Positions 1 through 10,560 are shown, counted from the stretch's first letter. The stretch is DNA of 64,000 bases from Pseudomonas paraglycinae (GCF_021601625.1 NZ_BQHR01000003.1:310001-374000), one strand, 5' to 3'. A program made the numbers and translations. Notes: generated by a model not told the origin, from the sequence alone.

Positions 1-774
1 GAACAGCGGGTTTTCAATGTGCCCGGCGCGCAGCCAGTACGCCGCCAGACATGCCATGCCGCCGAACAGCAACAGCATCACCCGCAGGTGCGGCAGGTGC
101 AGTTCGCCGAGGCCTTCCATGGCGATAGTGATCAGCACCATCGCCGCGCCGAACAGCAGGAAACCCAGGCTATCGAAACGCGTGCGCTCGGTGCCGCGCA
201 GGTCGGGGATGAATTTCCACACCGCGTAGCAACCGATGACGCCGACCGGCAGGTTGATCAGGAAGATCCAGTGCCACGTCAGGTATTCCACCATCCAGCC
301 GCCCATGGTCGGGCCGATCAGCGGGCCGAGCAGGCCGGGAATGGTGATGAAACCCATGATCCGCACCAGTTCCGAGCGCGGGTAGGCGCGCAGCACCACC
401 AAACGCCCGACCGGCAGCATCAGCGCACCGCCGAGGCCCTGGATCACGCGCGCGCCGATCAGCATGCTCAGGCTGCTCGACAAGGCACAGAGCAGCGAGC
501 CAAGGCTGAACAGCAGGATCGCACCGAAGAAGATTTTCTTGGTGCCGAAGCGGTCGGCGATCCAGCCTGAGGCGGGAATCAGCAGGGCCACGGTGAGCAT
601 GTAGGCGATGATCACGCCCTGCATGCGCAGCGGGTCTTCGGCCAGATCCCTGGCCATGGCCGGCAGGGCGGTGTTGAGGATGGTCCCGTCGAGGGACTGC
701 ATGAAGAAAGCGATGGCGACGACCCATGGCAACCAGCGGGCGGTGATGGCGTCGAGAGGCGGGCGGTTGGGCAT
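1..774 (-). CDS. MFS drug efflux transporter, DHA2/MdtD-like (3' end missing)
   Basis: Inner-membrane proton-driven efflux pump of the 14-TM DHA2 class. The reading frame is open from the ATG at 774 to the window edge (258 codons), so the C-terminal half is outside. The N-terminus (MPNRPPLDAITARW) runs into helix 1 with SLDGTILNTALP, the motif typical of MdtD/EmrB proteins (family motif SLDxTIVNxALP). Motif A of the loop 2-3 type is seen as GWIADRFGTKK, and a motif C-like stretch as GLLGPLIGPTMGGW. The overall pattern is closest to MdtD as I remember it. The substrate cannot be read from sequence. The gene runs away from the protease pair upstream and is separated from it by a REP doublet. 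Confidence 0.85.
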   Translation of the reverse strand, partial: MPNRPPLDAITARWLPWVVAIAFFMQSLDGTILNTALPAMARDLAEDPLRMQGVIIAYMLTVALLIPASGWIADRFGTKKIFFGAILLFSLGSLLCALSSSLSMLIGARVIQGLGGALMLPVGRLVVLRAYPRSELVRIMGFITIPGLLGPLIGPTMGGWMVEYLTWHWIFLINLPVGVIGCYAVWKFIPDLRGTERTRFDSLGFLLFGAAMVLITIAMEGLGELHLPHLRVMLLLFGGMACLAAYWLRAGHIENPLF

Positions 775-814
775 GGAACCTCTGGTGATGGGCGCAGTAA
801 ATCCGGGGTGACTT

Positions 815-879
815 CATCGCGAGCAGGCTCGTTTCCACATGGACTGCGCGAACCTGTGGGAGCGAGCCTGCTCGCGATG
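815..879. repeat. Inverted REP doublet (REPIN)
   Basis: Two head-to-head REP copies: CATCGCGAGCAGGCTCG at 815 and its inverted partner CGAGCCTGCTCGCGATG ending at 879, with TTCCACA and TGTGGGAG flanks inside. This is the common Pseudomonas REPIN layout. It lies between the start of the MFS gene and the stop of the TldD/PmbA-family gene. Confidence 0.85.
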
Positions 880-882
880 CTT

Positions 883-2220
883 TTACAAGGTCAAGGTCAA
901 TCGGCTCACCAATGCCCCCGGCAGCAATGCCGACGAGGTATTGCGCTGGCTGTAAGTGCTCGCCGACAGCAGCAATTCCCGTTCGGCGGTCAACGCTTCC
1001 AGATGCGAACCCAGCAGGCTGTAGGCACTGTCGTCGAAACGCATGGTGCTGACCGGTGCCTGAATCTCGCCGTTCTCGACCCAGAACGTGGCAAACCGAG
1101 TCATGCCGGTAAGGCGTGCCGCCGGTTGATCGGAGAAGTTCAGGTACCACAGATTGCTGATGTACAACCCGGTGCCCAACTGCTTGAGGATCTCGGCCTG
1201 GGACAAGTCGCCGGCGGCCATGTTCAGCGCGCTCGGCGATTCGCCACCGCCGGCACCGTTGGCCGTCAGACCGTACTCGGCGGCACTGCGCGAACCCACC
1301 AACTGATCACCCGCTTTGCCTTCGATGATCAACCGCAGATCGCTGCGCGGGTAACCTTCGCCGGAGAACGCCGGGCTCAGCGAGCCGCTGACTTTCTCGT
1401 CGAGGGACACCAGCGGACTGAATGCCTGATCGCCGGCATACAGCTTCTGCAGCGGGCTGCTTTTGCTGGCAATCGACTGCGCCGAGAAACCGCCCCAGCA
1501 CAGCATGCCCATGATTTCTTCCAGGGCTGCGGGCGCCAGATAGGCGCGGTATTGGCCGGGCGGCAAGGTGCGCAGCGGTCGACCGAGAAACTCGAGTTGT
1601 TCGCGGGCCTGCTGGATGCGTTTGGCGAAGTCTTCGCTGTTCCAGTCATGCCCGGCGTAGCTGGCCTTCACCGCTTCGCCGTTCTCGTGGAACAGGCTGA
1701 AGTCGAAGTTGAAGCTGTTGGCCTGATGCCAGCCGAACGCACCGGAAGAACTGGCAAAACCACGGCTGATCGGGCCGGCAGCGTAGAAGCCGACCAGATC
1801 CAGTCCTTTGGCCGCCTGGGCGATTTCAGCGACAACCTGCTCGGTGTCCGGCAGCGGATGCTCCTGCACGTTCTTGCTCTGCCAGCCGTTGTGGTTGAGC
1901 AACAAGTACGGATCCTGCGGCAGCAGCGGCAGGGTTTCGCGCAGTTGCTGCAGGCCTTCAGCGAGACGTTGCAGGTCGGTGGCCTGCTCACCGGACAGGG
2001 TGATGTGCAGGTCCGCATGGCGACCGTCGTCGATCAGTTTCAGACCGATACCGGCTTGTTGCACTTGCCCGGCCTGACGCACCTTGGCGTGGTTGAAACG
2101 GACGAAGGCCGACGATTCGGCGTCGTAACTCAGGGTGAACTGTTCCGGCTCGCGCACCGCATCGCGCAGCCAGTTGACCAGCACCTTGAACGCCTCGGAC
2201 GGGTTCTTGGAAATACTCAT
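883..2220 (-). CDS. TldD/PmbA-family metalloprotease-like subunit (PmbA/TldE-type)
   Basis: A 445-residue protein of the U62/TldD-PmbA family, forming a pair with the upstream gene. Known TldD/TldE complexes are cytosolic proteases that process peptides such as microcins and CcdA; TldE supplies the non-catalytic partner. No HExxxH motif is seen here, which fits the TldE/PmbA role. The C-terminus carries family-like glycine-rich segments (SGSLSPAFSGEGYPRSDL, then NGAGGGESPSALNM). The ATG overlaps the TGA of the upstream tldD-like gene by one base, so the two are translationally coupled. It is not the main tldD/pmbA pair by name; I infer a paralogous pair. Function on a specific peptide is unknown. 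Confidence 0.8.
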   Translation of the reverse strand: MSISKNPSEAFKVLVNWLRDAVREPEQFTLSYDAESSAFVRFNHAKVRQAGQVQQAGIGLKLIDDGRHADLHITLSGEQATDLQRLAEGLQQLRETLPLLPQDPYLLLNHNGWQSKNVQEHPLPDTEQVVAEIAQAAKGLDLVGFYAAGPISRGFASSSGAFGWHQANSFNFDFSLFHENGEAVKASYAGHDWNSEDFAKRIQQAREQLEFLGRPLRTLPPGQYRAYLAPAALEEIMGMLCWGGFSAQSIASKSSPLQKLYAGDQAFSPLVSLDEKVSGSLSPAFSGEGYPRSDLRLIIEGKAGDQLVGSRSAAEYGLTANGAGGGESPSALNMAAGDLSQAEILKQLGTGLYISNLWYLNFSDQPAARLTGMTRFATFWVENGEIQAPVSTMRFDDSAYSLLGSHLEALTAERELLLSASTYSQRNTSSALLPGALVSRLTLTL

Positions 2221-3662
2221 CAGGCGTCTCCCCCAAACACATCAACATTGCTGAACACGCAGGCCGGCGACGCATGGCCGACGCGGATCACCTGGTTCGG
2301 TTCGCCCTTGCCGCAGTTCGGCGTGCCCAGCACCTGAGTGGTGCCGGCGTTGCCGACGGCGCGCAGACTCTTCCAGAAGTGCGCGGAAATGCCCCGGTAG
2401 TTCGGGTTTTTCACCACGCCCTTGAGTTCGCCGTTTTCGATCAACTGGCCCCATTCGCAGCCGAACTGGAATTTGTTGCGGGCATCGTCGATCGACCATG
2501 AGCGGTTGGTGCTCATCAGAATGCCGTTTTCGATGCCGCCGATCAGTTGCTCCAGCGGCTGGTCGCCCGGCTCGATGTTGAGGTTGGCCATGCGGTCGAT
2601 CGGTGGGCGGTTCCAGCCACAGGCGCGGCTGTTGGCGACGCCGTCCAGCCCCGCGCGGAACTGCGACAGTGCACCGCCCAACGGACGGACCAGCAGGCCT
2701 TCGTGAATCAAAAATTGCTTGCTGGCCTTGGAACCGTCGTCATCGTGACCGTAACTCGCCAGTTCTTCGGGAATGCCCGGATCGAACGTCACGTTGAGCA
2801 GTTTCGAACCGTATTGCAGGCTGCCGAAATCCGAGGCTTTGACGAAGCTGGTGCCGGCGTAATTGCGCTCGTCGCCGAGGATCCGGTCGAGCTCCAGCGG
2901 GTGACCGATGGACTCGTGGATCTGCAACATCATCTGGTCGGGCATCAGCAGCAAATCACGCGGGCCTTGCGGGGTGTTCGGTGCGAGCAGCAGTTGCAGC
3001 GCCTGATCGGCGACTTGCGGGCCAGCACCGATCAAACCGCAGCGGCTGATCACGTCGGCGCCGCCCTGCTGGCCGAAGTTCTCGCGGCCGAGGCTGCGGG
3101 TCTGGCTGTCGTTGCCGTCGTAGGCGGTGACGCTCAGGCCCGGATAGACGAAACGCTGGGCCTGGCGCAATTCAGCGCCGGCGCTGCTCAGGTAGATCTG
3201 TTCGACGTAGGCGATGCCGATGCTCACTTCCCAGTTCACCAGGCGCTCATCCTTTGGCACCGAGGCGGATTCCGCGCCGAGCAGCTCGAAGCATTCGCTC
3301 AGGGACGGGAAGGGTTGTTCGAGATTGGGTGAAAAGTAGTCGGCGCGGTCGCTGGACACCGGCTGCTGGCTCAGGTCGAGCAGGGCGTGGGGCTTGATCC
3401 GCCGGGCCTGCTGCTCGGCGCGCTCGAGGGCGGCTTGCAGGCCTTGTTGCGACAGGTCATTGGTCGCGGCGTAGGCTTCGACGCCGTTGACCCGGACGGT
3501 GAGCATCGCGCCTTCGTCGCGGCTCAGGCTCGGCGGCTCGGCGACATTCTTGCGCACCGACAGGTACTGGCCGGACTCGCGCACATACCGCAAGGAAAAA
3601 AACTCGGCGCCCGTGCGCAAGGCAGCGAAGCGCTGCTTGAGCTGGGGGTGGAAATCGAACAT
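2220..3662 (-). CDS. TldD-family zinc metalloprotease, catalytic subunit
   Basis: A 480-residue TldD-like protein. The zinc-binding HExxxH motif is present as HESIGH, followed by PLELDR, in the segment MLQIHESIGHPLELDR; this matches the TldD catalytic subunit of heterodimeric TldD/TldE proteases. A family-like ending is seen in GMGEPNQVIRV-like sequence (here GKGEPNQVIRVGH). The start is supported by AAGGAGG six to eight bases before the ATG. It is the first gene of a two-gene operon with the PmbA-like partner (one-base stop/start overlap). Target peptides are unknown. Confidence 0.85.
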   Translation of the reverse strand: MFDFHPQLKQRFAALRTGAEFFSLRYVRESGQYLSVRKNVAEPPSLSRDEGAMLTVRVNGVEAYAATNDLSQQGLQAALERAEQQARRIKPHALLDLSQQPVSSDRADYFSPNLEQPFPSLSECFELLGAESASVPKDERLVNWEVSIGIAYVEQIYLSSAGAELRQAQRFVYPGLSVTAYDGNDSQTRSLGRENFGQQGGADVISRCGLIGAGPQVADQALQLLLAPNTPQGPRDLLLMPDQMMLQIHESIGHPLELDRILGDERNYAGTSFVKASDFGSLQYGSKLLNVTFDPGIPEELASYGHDDDGSKASKQFLIHEGLLVRPLGGALSQFRAGLDGVANSRACGWNRPPIDRMANLNIEPGDQPLEQLIGGIENGILMSTNRSWSIDDARNKFQFGCEWGQLIENGELKGVVKNPNYRGISAHFWKSLRAVGNAGTTQVLGTPNCGKGEPNQVIRVGHASPACVFSNVDVFGGDA

Positions 3663-3833
3663 CAGGGAAACCTCCTTGTTATGGGAGAAACGGCGAAGCG
3701 GATTCGGCGGGGAGGGGTGAAACGATTGGGCGAGGACTAGAGTAGGCCTGCGTGGGGTGTAGGATCAAGTGAAGAGGGGGTGTCGGAGGATTTACTGTGA
3801 AGCAGGAGAATTTGCGGTGAATTGCATGGCCTC

Positions 3834-3922
3834 ATCGCGGGCAAGCCCGCTCCCACAGGTTTTTTGGTGGTCACAGAATCTGTGAACGACGCAAAACCTG
3901 TGGGAGCTGGCTTGCCAGCGAT
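3834..3922. repeat. Inverted REP doublet (REPIN)
   Basis: ATCGCGGGCAAGCCCGCTCC at 3834 and its inverted counterpart ending GCCAGCGAT at 3922 enclose a short spacer with a second small palindrome (CACAGAATCTGTG). It is the main content of the 283-base gap between the tldD-like gene and betA. The rest of the gap is the tldD promoter side, with no other gene seen. Confidence 0.85.
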
Positions 3923-3945
3923 TAGCCGTGACGCGGTATTACGGT

Positions 3946-5649
3946 TTACTGAGCAACAGCACTCACATCACGCAGTGCCTTGCCTTTCACCGGCGCATCG
4001 CCAGCGACGTAGTAAGGTGCGTTGCTGCGCGGCAGCGGCTGGCGGCCACGGATCTTGTCGGCGATTTTCTCGGCGATCATGATCGTCGGCGCGTTCAGGT
4101 TGCCGGTGGTGATGATCGGCATGATCGAGGCATCGACCACACGCAGTCCCTGCATGCCATGCACACGGCCTTCGCCATCCACTACCGCCATGTCGTCGGT
4201 GCCCATCTTGCACGAGCAGGACGGGTGGAACGCGGTTTCGGCGTGCTCGCGGATGAACTTGTCCAGCTGCTCATCGGTTTGCACTTCGATGCCCGGGCTG
4301 ATTTCACGGCCACGGAAAGCGTCCAGTGCAGGCTGTTGCATGATTTCACGGGTCAGGCGGATGCCGTCGCGGAATTCCTGCCAGTCCTGCTCGGTGGCCA
4401 TGTAGTTGAACAGGATGCTCGGGTGCTGGCGCGGATCCTTGGATTTGACCTGGATGCGACCGCGGCTCGGCGAACGCATGGAACCCATGTGCGCCTGGAA
4501 GCCGTGCTCTTTCACACCGTTGCTGCCGTTGTAGTTAATCGCGACCGGCAGGAAGTGGTACTGAATGTTCGGCCATTCGAACTCTTCGCGAGTACGGATG
4601 AAACCGCCGGCTTCGAACTGGTTGCTGGCGCCGATGCCGGTGCCGTTGAACAGCCACTCGGCACCGATGGCCGGCTGGTTGTACCAGAGCAGCGACGGGT
4701 ACAGCGAGACCGGTTGGGTGCAAGCGTATTGCAGGTACAGCTCGAGGTGATCCTGCAGGTTTTCACCGACGCCCGGCAGATCGTGAACGACCGGAATGTC
4801 GAGGCTTTCCAGCAGTTTTGCCGGGCCGACGCCGGAGCGTTGCAGCAGTTGCGGCGAAGCGATCGCGCCGGAGCAGACGATGACTTCTTTACGGGCGCGG
4901 GCTTCAACGCGTTCTTCAGCGGCGCCGACCAGGTAACGCACGCCAACGGCACGCTTGCCTTCGAACAGAACCTTGTCGGTCAGGGCGTGGGTGACGATGG
5001 TCAGGGTCGAACGCTTCTTGGCCACGTCCAGGTAGCCACGGGCGGTGGAAGCACGACGGCCGTTCGGCGTCACGGTGCGGTCCATCGGGCCGAAGCCTTC
5101 CTGCTGGTAGCCGTTCAGGTCTTCGGTGCGCGGGTAACCGGCTTGCACGCCAGCTTCAACCATGGCGTGGAACAGCGGGTTGTTGCCCGCTTTCGGCGTG
5201 GTCACGCTGACCGGTCCGTCGCCACCGTGGTAGTCGTTCGGGCCGATGTCGCGGGTTTCCGCTTTACGGAAATACGGCAGGCAATCGAGGTAGGACCAGT
5301 CTTCCAGGCCTGGCAGTTTCGCCCAGCCGTCGTAGTCCATTGCGTTGCCGCGGATGTAGCACATGCCGTTGATCAGCGAGGAACCGCCGAGGCCTTTGCC
5401 GCGACCGCATTCCATCCGGCGACCGTCCATGTGTGGCTCAGGATCGGTTTCGTACGCCCAGTTGTAGCGACGGCCTTGCAGCGGGAATGCCAGGGCTGCC
5501 GGCATCTGCGTGCGGAAATCGAGACGGTAGTCCGGGCCACCGGCTTCGAGCAGCAGGACGGTGACGCCTTCGTCTTCAGTCAGACGGGTCGCCAGGGTGT
5601 TACCGGCAGAGCCGGCACCGACGATGATGTAATCGAATTCTTGGGACAT
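3946..5649 (-). CDS. betA: Choline dehydrogenase
   Basis: Membrane-associated FAD enzyme of the GMC family that oxidises choline to betaine aldehyde (and the aldehyde onwards to betaine). The 567-residue protein starts [16 protein letters not shown] with the ADP-binding GxGxxG at residues 11-16. It has the GMC signature region ([15 protein letters not shown]) and the C-terminal catalytic HPS segment ([11 protein letters not shown]). An in-frame upstream ATG at 5658 is possible, but 5649 matches the usual BetA N-terminus. It is the last gene of betI-betB-betA, separated from betB by 107 bases that carry one REP unit. It is expected to be repressed by BetI and induced by choline. Confidence 0.96.
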   Translation of the reverse strand: MSQEFDYIIVGAGSAGNTLATRLTEDEGVTVLLLEAGGPDYRLDFRTQMPAALAFPLQGRRYNWAYETDPEPHMDGRRMECGRGKGLGGSSLINGMCYIRGNAMDYDGWAKLPGLEDWSYLDCLPYFRKAETRDIGPNDYHGGDGPVSVTTPKAGNNPLFHAMVEAGVQAGYPRTEDLNGYQQEGFGPMDRTVTPNGRRASTARGYLDVAKKRSTLTIVTHALTDKVLFEGKRAVGVRYLVGAAEERVEARARKEVIVCSGAIASPQLLQRSGVGPAKLLESLDIPVVHDLPGVGENLQDHLELYLQYACTQPVSLYPSLLWYNQPAIGAEWLFNGTGIGASNQFEAGGFIRTREEFEWPNIQYHFLPVAINYNGSNGVKEHGFQAHMGSMRSPSRGRIQVKSKDPRQHPSILFNYMATEQDWQEFRDGIRLTREIMQQPALDAFRGREISPGIEVQTDEQLDKFIREHAETAFHPSCSCKMGTDDMAVVDGEGRVHGMQGLRVVDASIMPIITTGNLNAPTIMIAEKIADKIRGRQPLPRSNAPYYVAGDAPVKGKALRDVSAVAQ

Positions 5650-5700
5650 TGAATGCACCCTCTTTGAAGTTGGTCAGGTCAGACAGCCAGCGCTTCCCTT

Positions 5701-5743
5701 GTGGGAGCGGGCTTGCCCGCGAAGGCGGCTTCGCGGGCAGCAC
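5701..5743. repeat. Single REP unit
   Basis: GTGGGAGCGGGCTTGCCCGC followed by GAAGGCGGCTTCGCGGGCAG: a Pseudomonas REP palindrome in the betB-betA spacer. It may stabilise the upstream betIB message or tune betA expression. Confidence 0.75.
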
Positions 5744-5756
5744 ACGATGGCGGGTC

Positions 5757-7229
5757 TTAGAACACCGAGACGTAATCGCCCAGCTCGACCTGTACCGATT
5801 TGATGCGAGTGAAGTTGTTCAGCGAGCTGATGCCGTTCTCACGGCCGACGCCCGACTGCTTGTAACCGCCAACCGGCATTTTTGCGTCGGACTCGCCCCA
5901 GGCGTTGATCCAGCAGATACCGGCTTCCAGTTGATGAATCACGCGGTGGGCGCGGTTCAGGTCGCGGGTGACGATACCGGCGGCCAGGCCGAAGTCGGTG
6001 TCGTTGGCGCGACGGATCACTTCTTCTTCGGTTTCGTAGGTCAGGATCGCCATTACCGGGCCGAAGATTTCTTCACGGACGATGGTCATGTCGTCGGTGC
6101 AGTCGGTGAACACGGTCGGAGCCACGAACGCGCCCTTGGCGAATTCGCCGTCGGTCAAACGTTCGCCACCGCACAGAACGCGGGCGCCTTCTTCTTTACC
6201 TTTGGCGATGTAGCCCAGCACGCTTTCCATGTGCGGGAAGCTGACCAGCGGGCCGAAGTTGGTGTTTTCGTCTTCCGGGTTGCCAACGCGGATGCGCGCA
6301 ACGCGCTCGACGATCTTGGCTTCGAAAGCGGCTTTCAGGTGGCTCGGCACGAACACGCGAGTGCCGTTGGTGCAGACCTGACCGGAGCTGTAGAAGTTGG
6401 CCATCATGGCGGTGTCGGCGGCGCGATCCAGGTCGGCGTCGTCGCAGATGATCAGCGGGGACTTGCCGCCCAGTTCCATGGTCACGTCTTTGAGCGACGA
6501 AGCCGAAGCGCTGGCCATGACTTTCTTGCCGGTGTCGGTGCCGCCGGTGAAGGAGATCTTCTCGATGCGCGGGTGCTCGGTCAGCCAGGTGCCGACTTCA
6601 CGGCCGCTGCCGGTCAGCACGTTGAACACGCCGTTCGGAACGCCGGCTTCGGTGTAGATTTCGGCCAGTTTCAGGGTGGTCAGCGAGGTGACTTCGCTTG
6701 GCTTGAAGATCATCGCGTTACCGGCCGCCAGGGCTGGAGCGGATTTCCACAGAGCGATCTGAATCGGGTAGTTCCACGCGCCGATACCGGCGACAACGCC
6801 CAGCGGCTCGCGACGGGTGTAGACGAAGGAAGTGTCACGCAGCGGGATCTGCTCGCCTTCGATGGCGGGCACCAGGCCTGCGTAGTATTCCAGCACGTCG
6901 GCGCCGGTGACGATGTCGACGTACTTGGTTTCGGAGAAGGCTTTACCGGTGTCCAGGGTTTCCAGGGCAGCCAGTTCATCGTTGCGCTCGCGCAGGATGT
7001 CGACGGCGCGACGCAGGATGCGCGAACGCTCCATGGCGGTCATCGCGGCCCAGATTTTCTGGCCCTTTTCGGCGCTGACCACAGCACGCTCGACGTCTTC
7101 CTTGGTCGCACGTTGCACTTGTGCGAGGACTTCACCGTTAGCCGGGTTGATGGCTTCGAAGGTGGCATCGCTGCCGGCGTCGGAGTACGCGCCATCGATG
7201 TAGAGTTTTTGCAGTTCGAAACGGGCCAT
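5757..7229 (-). CDS. betB: Betaine aldehyde dehydrogenase
   Basis: NAD(P)-dependent aldehyde dehydrogenase that converts betaine aldehyde to glycine betaine in the cytosol. It has 490 residues, the family length. The catalytic Glu lies in MELGGKSPL and the catalytic Cys in [14 protein letters not shown], both around the expected positions (about 253 and 286). The N-terminus [13 protein letters not shown] is as in Pseudomonas BetB. A GAGGA box precedes the ATG. It lies between betI (108-base gap upstream) and betA. Confidence 0.97.
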   Translation of the reverse strand: MARFELQKLYIDGAYSDAGSDATFEAINPANGEVLAQVQRATKEDVERAVVSAEKGQKIWAAMTAMERSRILRRAVDILRERNDELAALETLDTGKAFSETKYVDIVTGADVLEYYAGLVPAIEGEQIPLRDTSFVYTRREPLGVVAGIGAWNYPIQIALWKSAPALAAGNAMIFKPSEVTSLTTLKLAEIYTEAGVPNGVFNVLTGSGREVGTWLTEHPRIEKISFTGGTDTGKKVMASASASSLKDVTMELGGKSPLIICDDADLDRAADTAMMANFYSSGQVCTNGTRVFVPSHLKAAFEAKIVERVARIRVGNPEDENTNFGPLVSFPHMESVLGYIAKGKEEGARVLCGGERLTDGEFAKGAFVAPTVFTDCTDDMTIVREEIFGPVMAILTYETEEEVIRRANDTDFGLAAGIVTRDLNRAHRVIHQLEAGICWINAWGESDAKMPVGGYKQSGVGRENGISSLNNFTRIKSVQVELGDYVSVF

Positions 7230-7337
7230 AGTGTCCTCGCAAGTGCATTAGTGGTTGGCGTTGGTCACCGGGTGAGCCATGTAGCTGTGGCATCACTGGT
7301 CAGTGACAGTTCAGGGGCCGAGCGTTTTCTCTGTGCT

Positions 7338-7931
7338 CTAGCTCACCTGCTTGGCCAATTGGAAATCCATGTATTCGTAAGCGATCTGTTGCGCCTGCGC
7401 AGTGTCGAAAGCGTCTCCCGACAGCGCGCCGCGCAACCACAAACCGTCGATCAGAGCTGCCAGTCCACGGGCGGCGGTGCGCGCATCTTCGAGCGGCAAC
7501 ACACGGCGGAACTCGCAGCACAGGTTGGAATACAGACGGTGATCGTTGATCCGCTGCAACCTGTGCAAAGACGGCTGGTGCATGCTGGTGGCCCAGAAGG
7601 CCAGCCAGGTTTTCATTGCCGGACCATTGACCTGGCTGGCGTCGAAGTTTCCTTCGATGATCACCTGCAGATGCGCCCGGGGGCTGTTGTCTGCCAGCGC
7701 CTGACGGCGCGCGGTGACGCTCTCGCTGAGGGCGGTCATCAGATACCGCATCGTGGCGGCGATCAGGCCATTCTTGTCCTGAAAATAGTGACTGATGATG
7801 CCATTCGAGACACCGGCCAAACGGGCGATCAGCGCAATGCTGGCGTCCCCCATTCCGACCTGATCAACCGCCTGCAAAGTGGCTTCGATCAGTTGTTGGC
7901 GGCGGATGGGTTGCATACCGACCTTGGGCAT
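7338..7931 (-). CDS. betI: TetR-family choline-responsive repressor BetI
   Basis: A 197-residue TetR regulator. The N-terminal HTH (about residues 10-55) contains the BetI-typical stretch [20 protein letters not shown] followed by FQDKNGL. It represses betIBA and betT and is released by choline. The chosen start ([13 protein letters not shown]) matches known BetI proteins; an ATG three codons upstream is less likely. The perfect palindrome at 8002-8021 lies about 70 bases upstream and is its probable operator. Confidence 0.96.
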   Translation of the reverse strand: MPKVGMQPIRRQQLIEATLQAVDQVGMGDASIALIARLAGVSNGIISHYFQDKNGLIAATMRYLMTALSESVTARRQALADNSPRAHLQVIIEGNFDASQVNGPAMKTWLAFWATSMHQPSLHRLQRINDHRLYSNLCCEFRRVLPLEDARTAARGLAALIDGLWLRGALSGDAFDTAQAQQIAYEYMDFQLAKQVS

Positions 7932-8001
7932 CTTGCACATCTCCTTAGGCCTTCCGACGGGCGAATGACGCCTATCGGATTGAGGGCCAGTCTATTTTGT
8001 T

Positions 8002-8021
8002 TTGATTGAACGTTCAATCAA
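8002..8021. promoter_or_regulatory. BetI operator (perfect 20-bp palindrome)
   Basis: TTGATTGAACGTTCAATCAA is a perfect 20-bp inverted repeat in the betI-betT intergenic region. A TetR-type dyad placed between divergent betI and betT is the expected BetI binding site; one site could control both directions. The rest of the 426-base gap (7932-8357) shows no gene. Confidence 0.85.
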
Positions 8022-8357
8022 CAAAGAATAAGATCTGCGACAAATCGTCGCTGCCTACAGATTTTTCCTACGTGTAAGTGGCGATAAAACCGACATCCGA
8101 AAAGGCTCGAAACCTGCGCGGGGCAAGGCGCGGTTCGATGTTCGATGGACGTGTTGAATGGGCAAGACGCTCAAGGCCAGGTTTCGGATGAACGTCCATG
8201 CCTCGGCCACGACGGCGATTCGCGATGCCATCTCTGCAGGTTCGGGCTTTTTTCGGGGTGTCTTTATATCACCCGCCGGTCGGCTGCCAACTAACCGATT
8301 GGTCGGGTTCCGTGTTGCCTTGTGTTCTTCTCTCGCACTGCCTGGAGCATTTGTGCC

Positions 8358-10355
8358 ATGAGTTCTGCCTCGCTTATAAAGACCCCGCCCGAGAAGGTGA
8401 CGGTCAACGGTTGGGTGTTCTACACCTCTACCGCGCTGATTCTGTTGTTGACCGCCATTCTGATCATCGCCCCGCAAGAGGCCGGCAGAATGCTGGGAGT
8501 GGCTCAGGCCTGGTTGTCCCGCAGCTTCGGCTGGTACTACATGGTGGTGATCGCCGCTTACCTGGTTTTCGTGGTCGGCCTGGCGTTTTCCTCCTACGGC
8601 AAACTCAAACTGGGTAGCAAGGACGACACCCCGGATTTCAGCTACGGCGCCTGGGCGGGGATGCTGTTCTCGTCGGGTATCGGTATTTCGCTGCTGTACT
8701 TCGGTGCATCCGAGCCACTGGATCACTACTTCAATCCGCCGGAAGGTGCGTCCGCGACCAACATGGCGGCACGTCAGGCCGTTCAGCTGACTTTCCTGCA
8801 TTGGGGCCTGCACGGCTGGGCGATCTATGCGCTGGTCGGTCTGGCCGTGGCCTATTTCGCTTACCGTCATAACCAGCCGCTGGCCCTGCGTTCGGCGCTG
8901 TACCCGCTGGTGGGCGAGCGTTGGGTCAAGGGCGCAGCCGGTCATGCGGTGGACGGCTTCGGCATGTTCGTGACCCTGCTGGGTCTGGTGACCAACCTGG
9001 GGATCGGCTCGCTGCAAGTGTCTTCTGGTCTGGAAAACCTGTTCGGCATGGAACACAGCAACACCAACCTGCTGATCGTGATCATCGTGATGAGCACCGT
9101 GGCGACCATCGCTGCCGTGTCCGGTGTGGAAAACGGCATCCGTCGTCTGTCCAACCTGAACATCATCCTGTTCAGTGGCCTGCTGATTTTCGTCCTGCTG
9201 TTCGGCCCGACCCTGCACTTGCTCAACGGCTTCGTGCAGAACATCGGCGACTACCTCAACGGCGTGTTGCTGAAGACTTTCGACCTGTACGTCTATGAAG
9301 GCGACAGCGAGAAATCCGACCGCTGGCTGGGCCTGTGGACTCTGTTCTACTGGGCGTGGTGGATTTCCTGGGCCCCATTCGTCGGCATGTTCATCGCGCG
9401 TATTTCCCGTGGTCGTACCGTGCGTGAGCTGGTGGCTGGTGTGCTGCTGATTCCGCTGGGTTTCACCCTGGCGTGGCTGTCGATCTTCGGTAACTCGGCG
9501 CTGGATTTGGTGATGAACCAGGGGGCGGTGGAACTCGGCAAGACGGCGCTGGAGCAGCCGTCGATGGCGATCTATCAGTTGCTTGAACACTACCCGGCGT
9601 CGAAAGTCGTGATCGGTGTGTCGATCTTTGTTGGTTTCGTACTGTTCCTGACCCCGGCCGACTCCGGCGCGGTGATGATGGCGAACCTGTCCTGCAAGGG
9701 CGGCAACGTCGACGAAGACGCCCCGCACTGGCTGCGGATCTTCTGGTCGGTCGTGATCACTCTGGTGACCATCGGCCTGCTGTTCGCCGGTAACTTCGAA
9801 GCCATGCAGACCATGGTGGTGCTGGCCGGTCTGCCGTTCTCGGTGGTCCTGGTGTGCTTCATGTTCGGCCTGCACAAGGCGATGCGCCAGGACATGCAGA
9901 TCGAACAGGAGCAGGCGCAACTGGCTGAACGCGGTCGTCGTGGCTTCAGCGAGCGCCTGACCCAGCTGGACCTGCAACCAAGCCAGTCGGTGGTTCAGCG
10001 TTTCATGGACAAACACGTCAGCCCGGCGCTGGAAGATGCCGCTGCGCAGATGCGTGCACAGGGTCTGGAAGTGCAGACGCTGCTGGGCAAATCCAAGCGC
10101 TGCATGGGCGTGCGGGTCGAGATGGAAGAGGGCAACCCTTTTGTCTACGAAGTGAGCCTGGACGGCTACCTGGCAACCCCGAGCGAGTCGGTCCAGTCCG
10201 ATGAAGCGCGCCAGCGTTTCTACCGCGCCGAGGTGTACCTGCACAACGGCAGCCAGGACTACGACCTGATGGGCTTCACACAGGATCAGATCACACGCGA
10301 TGTGCTCGATCAGTTTGAAAGCCATCGGCAGCTCCTTGGCCGGGTGTATAGCTAA
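8358..10355 (+). CDS. betT: High-affinity choline transporter, BCCT family
   Basis: Inner-membrane secondary transporter importing choline. The 665-residue protein has about 12 TM segments in the first 510 residues. The BCCT signature region WWISWAPFVGMFIARISRGR is present. It has a long C-terminal cytoplasmic tail (about 150 residues), as in osmotically regulated BetT proteins. The start MSSASLIKTPPEKV is preceded by CTGGAG; upstream in-frame starts lack support. It is divergent from betIBA. Two BetT paralogues exist in P. aeruginosa; this one corresponds by position to betT1. Confidence 0.93.
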   Translation: MSSASLIKTPPEKVTVNGWVFYTSTALILLLTAILIIAPQEAGRMLGVAQAWLSRSFGWYYMVVIAAYLVFVVGLAFSSYGKLKLGSKDDTPDFSYGAWAGMLFSSGIGISLLYFGASEPLDHYFNPPEGASATNMAARQAVQLTFLHWGLHGWAIYALVGLAVAYFAYRHNQPLALRSALYPLVGERWVKGAAGHAVDGFGMFVTLLGLVTNLGIGSLQVSSGLENLFGMEHSNTNLLIVIIVMSTVATIAAVSGVENGIRRLSNLNIILFSGLLIFVLLFGPTLHLLNGFVQNIGDYLNGVLLKTFDLYVYEGDSEKSDRWLGLWTLFYWAWWISWAPFVGMFIARISRGRTVRELVAGVLLIPLGFTLAWLSIFGNSALDLVMNQGAVELGKTALEQPSMAIYQLLEHYPASKVVIGVSIFVGFVLFLTPADSGAVMMANLSCKGGNVDEDAPHWLRIFWSVVITLVTIGLLFAGNFEAMQTMVVLAGLPFSVVLVCFMFGLHKAMRQDMQIEQEQAQLAERGRRGFSERLTQLDLQPSQSVVQRFMDKHVSPALEDAAAQMRAQGLEVQTLLGKSKRCMGVRVEMEEGNPFVYEVSLDGYLATPSESVQSDEARQRFYRAEVYLHNGSQDYDLMGFTQDQITRDVLDQFESHRQLLGRVYS

Positions 10356-10366
10356 AGTCAAAAGCT

Positions 10367-10543
10367 CCCTCACCCCCGCCCTCTCCCGGGGGGAGAGGGA
10401 GCCGACCGAGGTGTCTTGCGTTGTACATCGACCTGAAAAATCGAGTCGATTATGGATTCGGTGAAGCAAGATCAGGTCGACGTATATCTGCAGCATCCCC
10501 CAATCAGTTCCCTCTCCCTCTGGGAGAGGGTTAGGGTGAGGGG
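10367..10543. repeat. Nested palindromic element E1 (MITE/REPIN-like)
   Basis: A 177-bp element with inverted ends, CCCTCACCC...CCCTCTCCC on the left and GGGAGAGGG...GGGTGAGGGG on the right. Inside, ACATCGACCTGA and TCAGGTCGACGTA form a second inverted pair. It shares ends with three other elements in this window (19318, 33663, 56817) and shares its inner palindrome with the one at 33663. It fills most of the betT-cbcV gap. Confidence 0.75.
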
Positions 10544-10560
10544 ACTTTCCCTGACCCAAT

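Noticed and set aside
5649-8009. Plus-strand open frame of about 786 codons opposite betB and betI
   Set aside because: Antisense shadow; no motif, and betB/betI are certain.
8055-10559. Minus-strand open frame of about 834 codons opposite betT
   Set aside because: Starts inside repeat element E1, and the protein is His/Gln/Arg-rich without domains.
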